From Microcella pacifica (GTDB taxonomy: Bacteria; Actinomycetota; Actinomycetes; Actinomycetales; Microbacteriaceae), in NCBI RefSeq assembly GCF_009371975.2, contig NZ_VIKT02000011.1, forward strand, positions 31,309 to 95,308: a stretch of DNA of 64,000 bases. The letters are read 5' to 3'. Both the position numbers and the translations under genes were made by a program. Below the pieces are notes generated by a model that was given only the letters and a program-made list of their open reading frames with translations, searched no databases and had not been told where the DNA came from. This document shows positions 63,740 through 64,000 of this stretch, piece by piece (within the stretch, counting starts at the first letter, position 1; each line of letters starts with the position of its first letter).

Positions 63740-64000
63740 GCTGCGCCTCCCGCGGTGAAGGCGGCGTCGTCGGATTCGGCGACGACGAACGCGGTCGCGA
63801 CGCCCGCGTCGTGCGACATCGACACGTGCAGGTGCGCGATGCCTCGGCTCTCCACGATCTGCGCGGCACGCCCGCTCACCCGCAGATCGGGGTTGCCCTC
63901 CGCGTCAGAGACCACCTGCATGTCGTGCCATCGCACGCCATCCGTGACCCCGAGCGCCTTGAGGAGAGCCTCCTTCGCGGCGAACCGCCCCGCGAGCGAG
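63736..64000 (-). CDS. acpS: Holo-[acyl-carrier-protein] synthase, N-terminus cut by window edge
   Basis: The visible 88 codons are the C-terminal part of a phosphopantetheinyl transferase of the AcpS type: RFAAKEALLKALG is the CoA/metal motif (F-x-x-K-E), followed by HLHVSMSHDAGVATAFVVAE. The N-terminal about 35 residues lie beyond the right edge. It transfers phosphopantetheine to acyl carrier protein. Its stop overlaps alr by 4 bases. Confidence 0.92.
   Translation of the reverse strand, partial: SLAGRFAAKEALLKALGVTDGVRWHDMQVVSDAEGNPDLRVSGRAAQIVESRGIAHLHVSMSHDAGVATAFVVAESDDAAFTAGGAA

Overview
This 64 kb window looks like chromosomal DNA of a high-GC Gram-positive actinobacterium, most likely of the family Microbacteriaceae. 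The grounds are very high GC at third codon positions, many GTG starts, dense 4-bp gene overlaps, and typical actinobacterial genes: a PerM-like DUF6350 membrane protein beside purN/purH, GuaB3 beside guaB, DUF3817 and SURF1 genes next to guaA, small DUF4190 proteins, and a CIRCE-controlled groES. The genus cannot be fixed from sequence alone. No tRNA, rRNA, insertion sequence, prophage, integrase or CRISPR array was seen. Both edges cut genes: a secreted protein on the left and acpS on the right.

Layout, left to right. (1) 1-3.4 kb: a truncated secreted protein, NADP-isocitrate dehydrogenase, a GNAT acetyltransferase, an alkyltransferase-like protein and an unrecognised gene. (2) 3.4-8.7 kb: a plus-strand operon for organophosphorus uptake (HAD phosphatase, PhnD/C/E/E-type ABC transporter, RpiR/SIS regulator) preceded by a PHO-box-like direct repeat. 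(3) 8.7-13.8 kb: a heterodimeric ABC exporter and a membrane-anchored dimethylargininase. (4) 13.8-32.8 kb, nearly all minus strand: purH, purN, perM-like, then a dihydroxyacetone/glycerol cluster (dhaM-HPr-EI, dhaL, dhaK, aquaglyceroporin, divergent IclR regulator), a small accessory stretch, sucD/sucC, a partner-switching module (STAS antagonist plus HATPase-GAF-PP2C fusion) and pcrA. The order pcrA-sucC-sucD-perM-purN-purH is the one known from mycobacteria, here opened by insertions. (5) 32.8-38.8 kb: a glycerophosphodiesterase, three small membrane proteins, guaA, a DUF3817 gene and SURF1. (6) 38.8-48.8 kb: a large CWB2-repeat surface protein, glpD, guaB3, a Gfo/Idh/MocA oxidoreductase, a nuclease/AbiEi-like orphan between direct repeats, and guaB. 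(7) 49-56 kb: a branched-chain amino acid ABC transporter (livHMGF) facing two convergent binding-protein genes. (8) 56-64 kb: rarD, groES, a THUMP-like methyltransferase, two DUF4190 proteins, and the t6A/cell-wall operon acpS-alr-tsaE-tsaB-rimI-tsaD.

Several gene sets fit together. Glycerol and dihydroxyacetone use is covered by the facilitator, DhaKLM, GlpD and a glycerophosphodiesterase. Organophosphate scavenging would feed phosphate from the PHO-box operon. GMP synthesis is covered by guaB and guaA. Two TCA-cycle loci (icd, sucCD) share the same palindromic operator.

The most unusual non-coding signals are: three dispersed hairpins with a common CCA-GAAA-TGG core, one lying in frame inside purH; tandem GC-rich palindromic repeats behind guaA; hairpins that straddle stop codons; a six-fold 11-bp tandem repeat between two terminators; and 14-bp direct repeats bracketing an orphan nuclease-like gene. 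No stretch longer than 300 bases lacks a gene; the longest gaps (316-589, 35537-35833, 41749-42003, 48768-48994) are described in the list.
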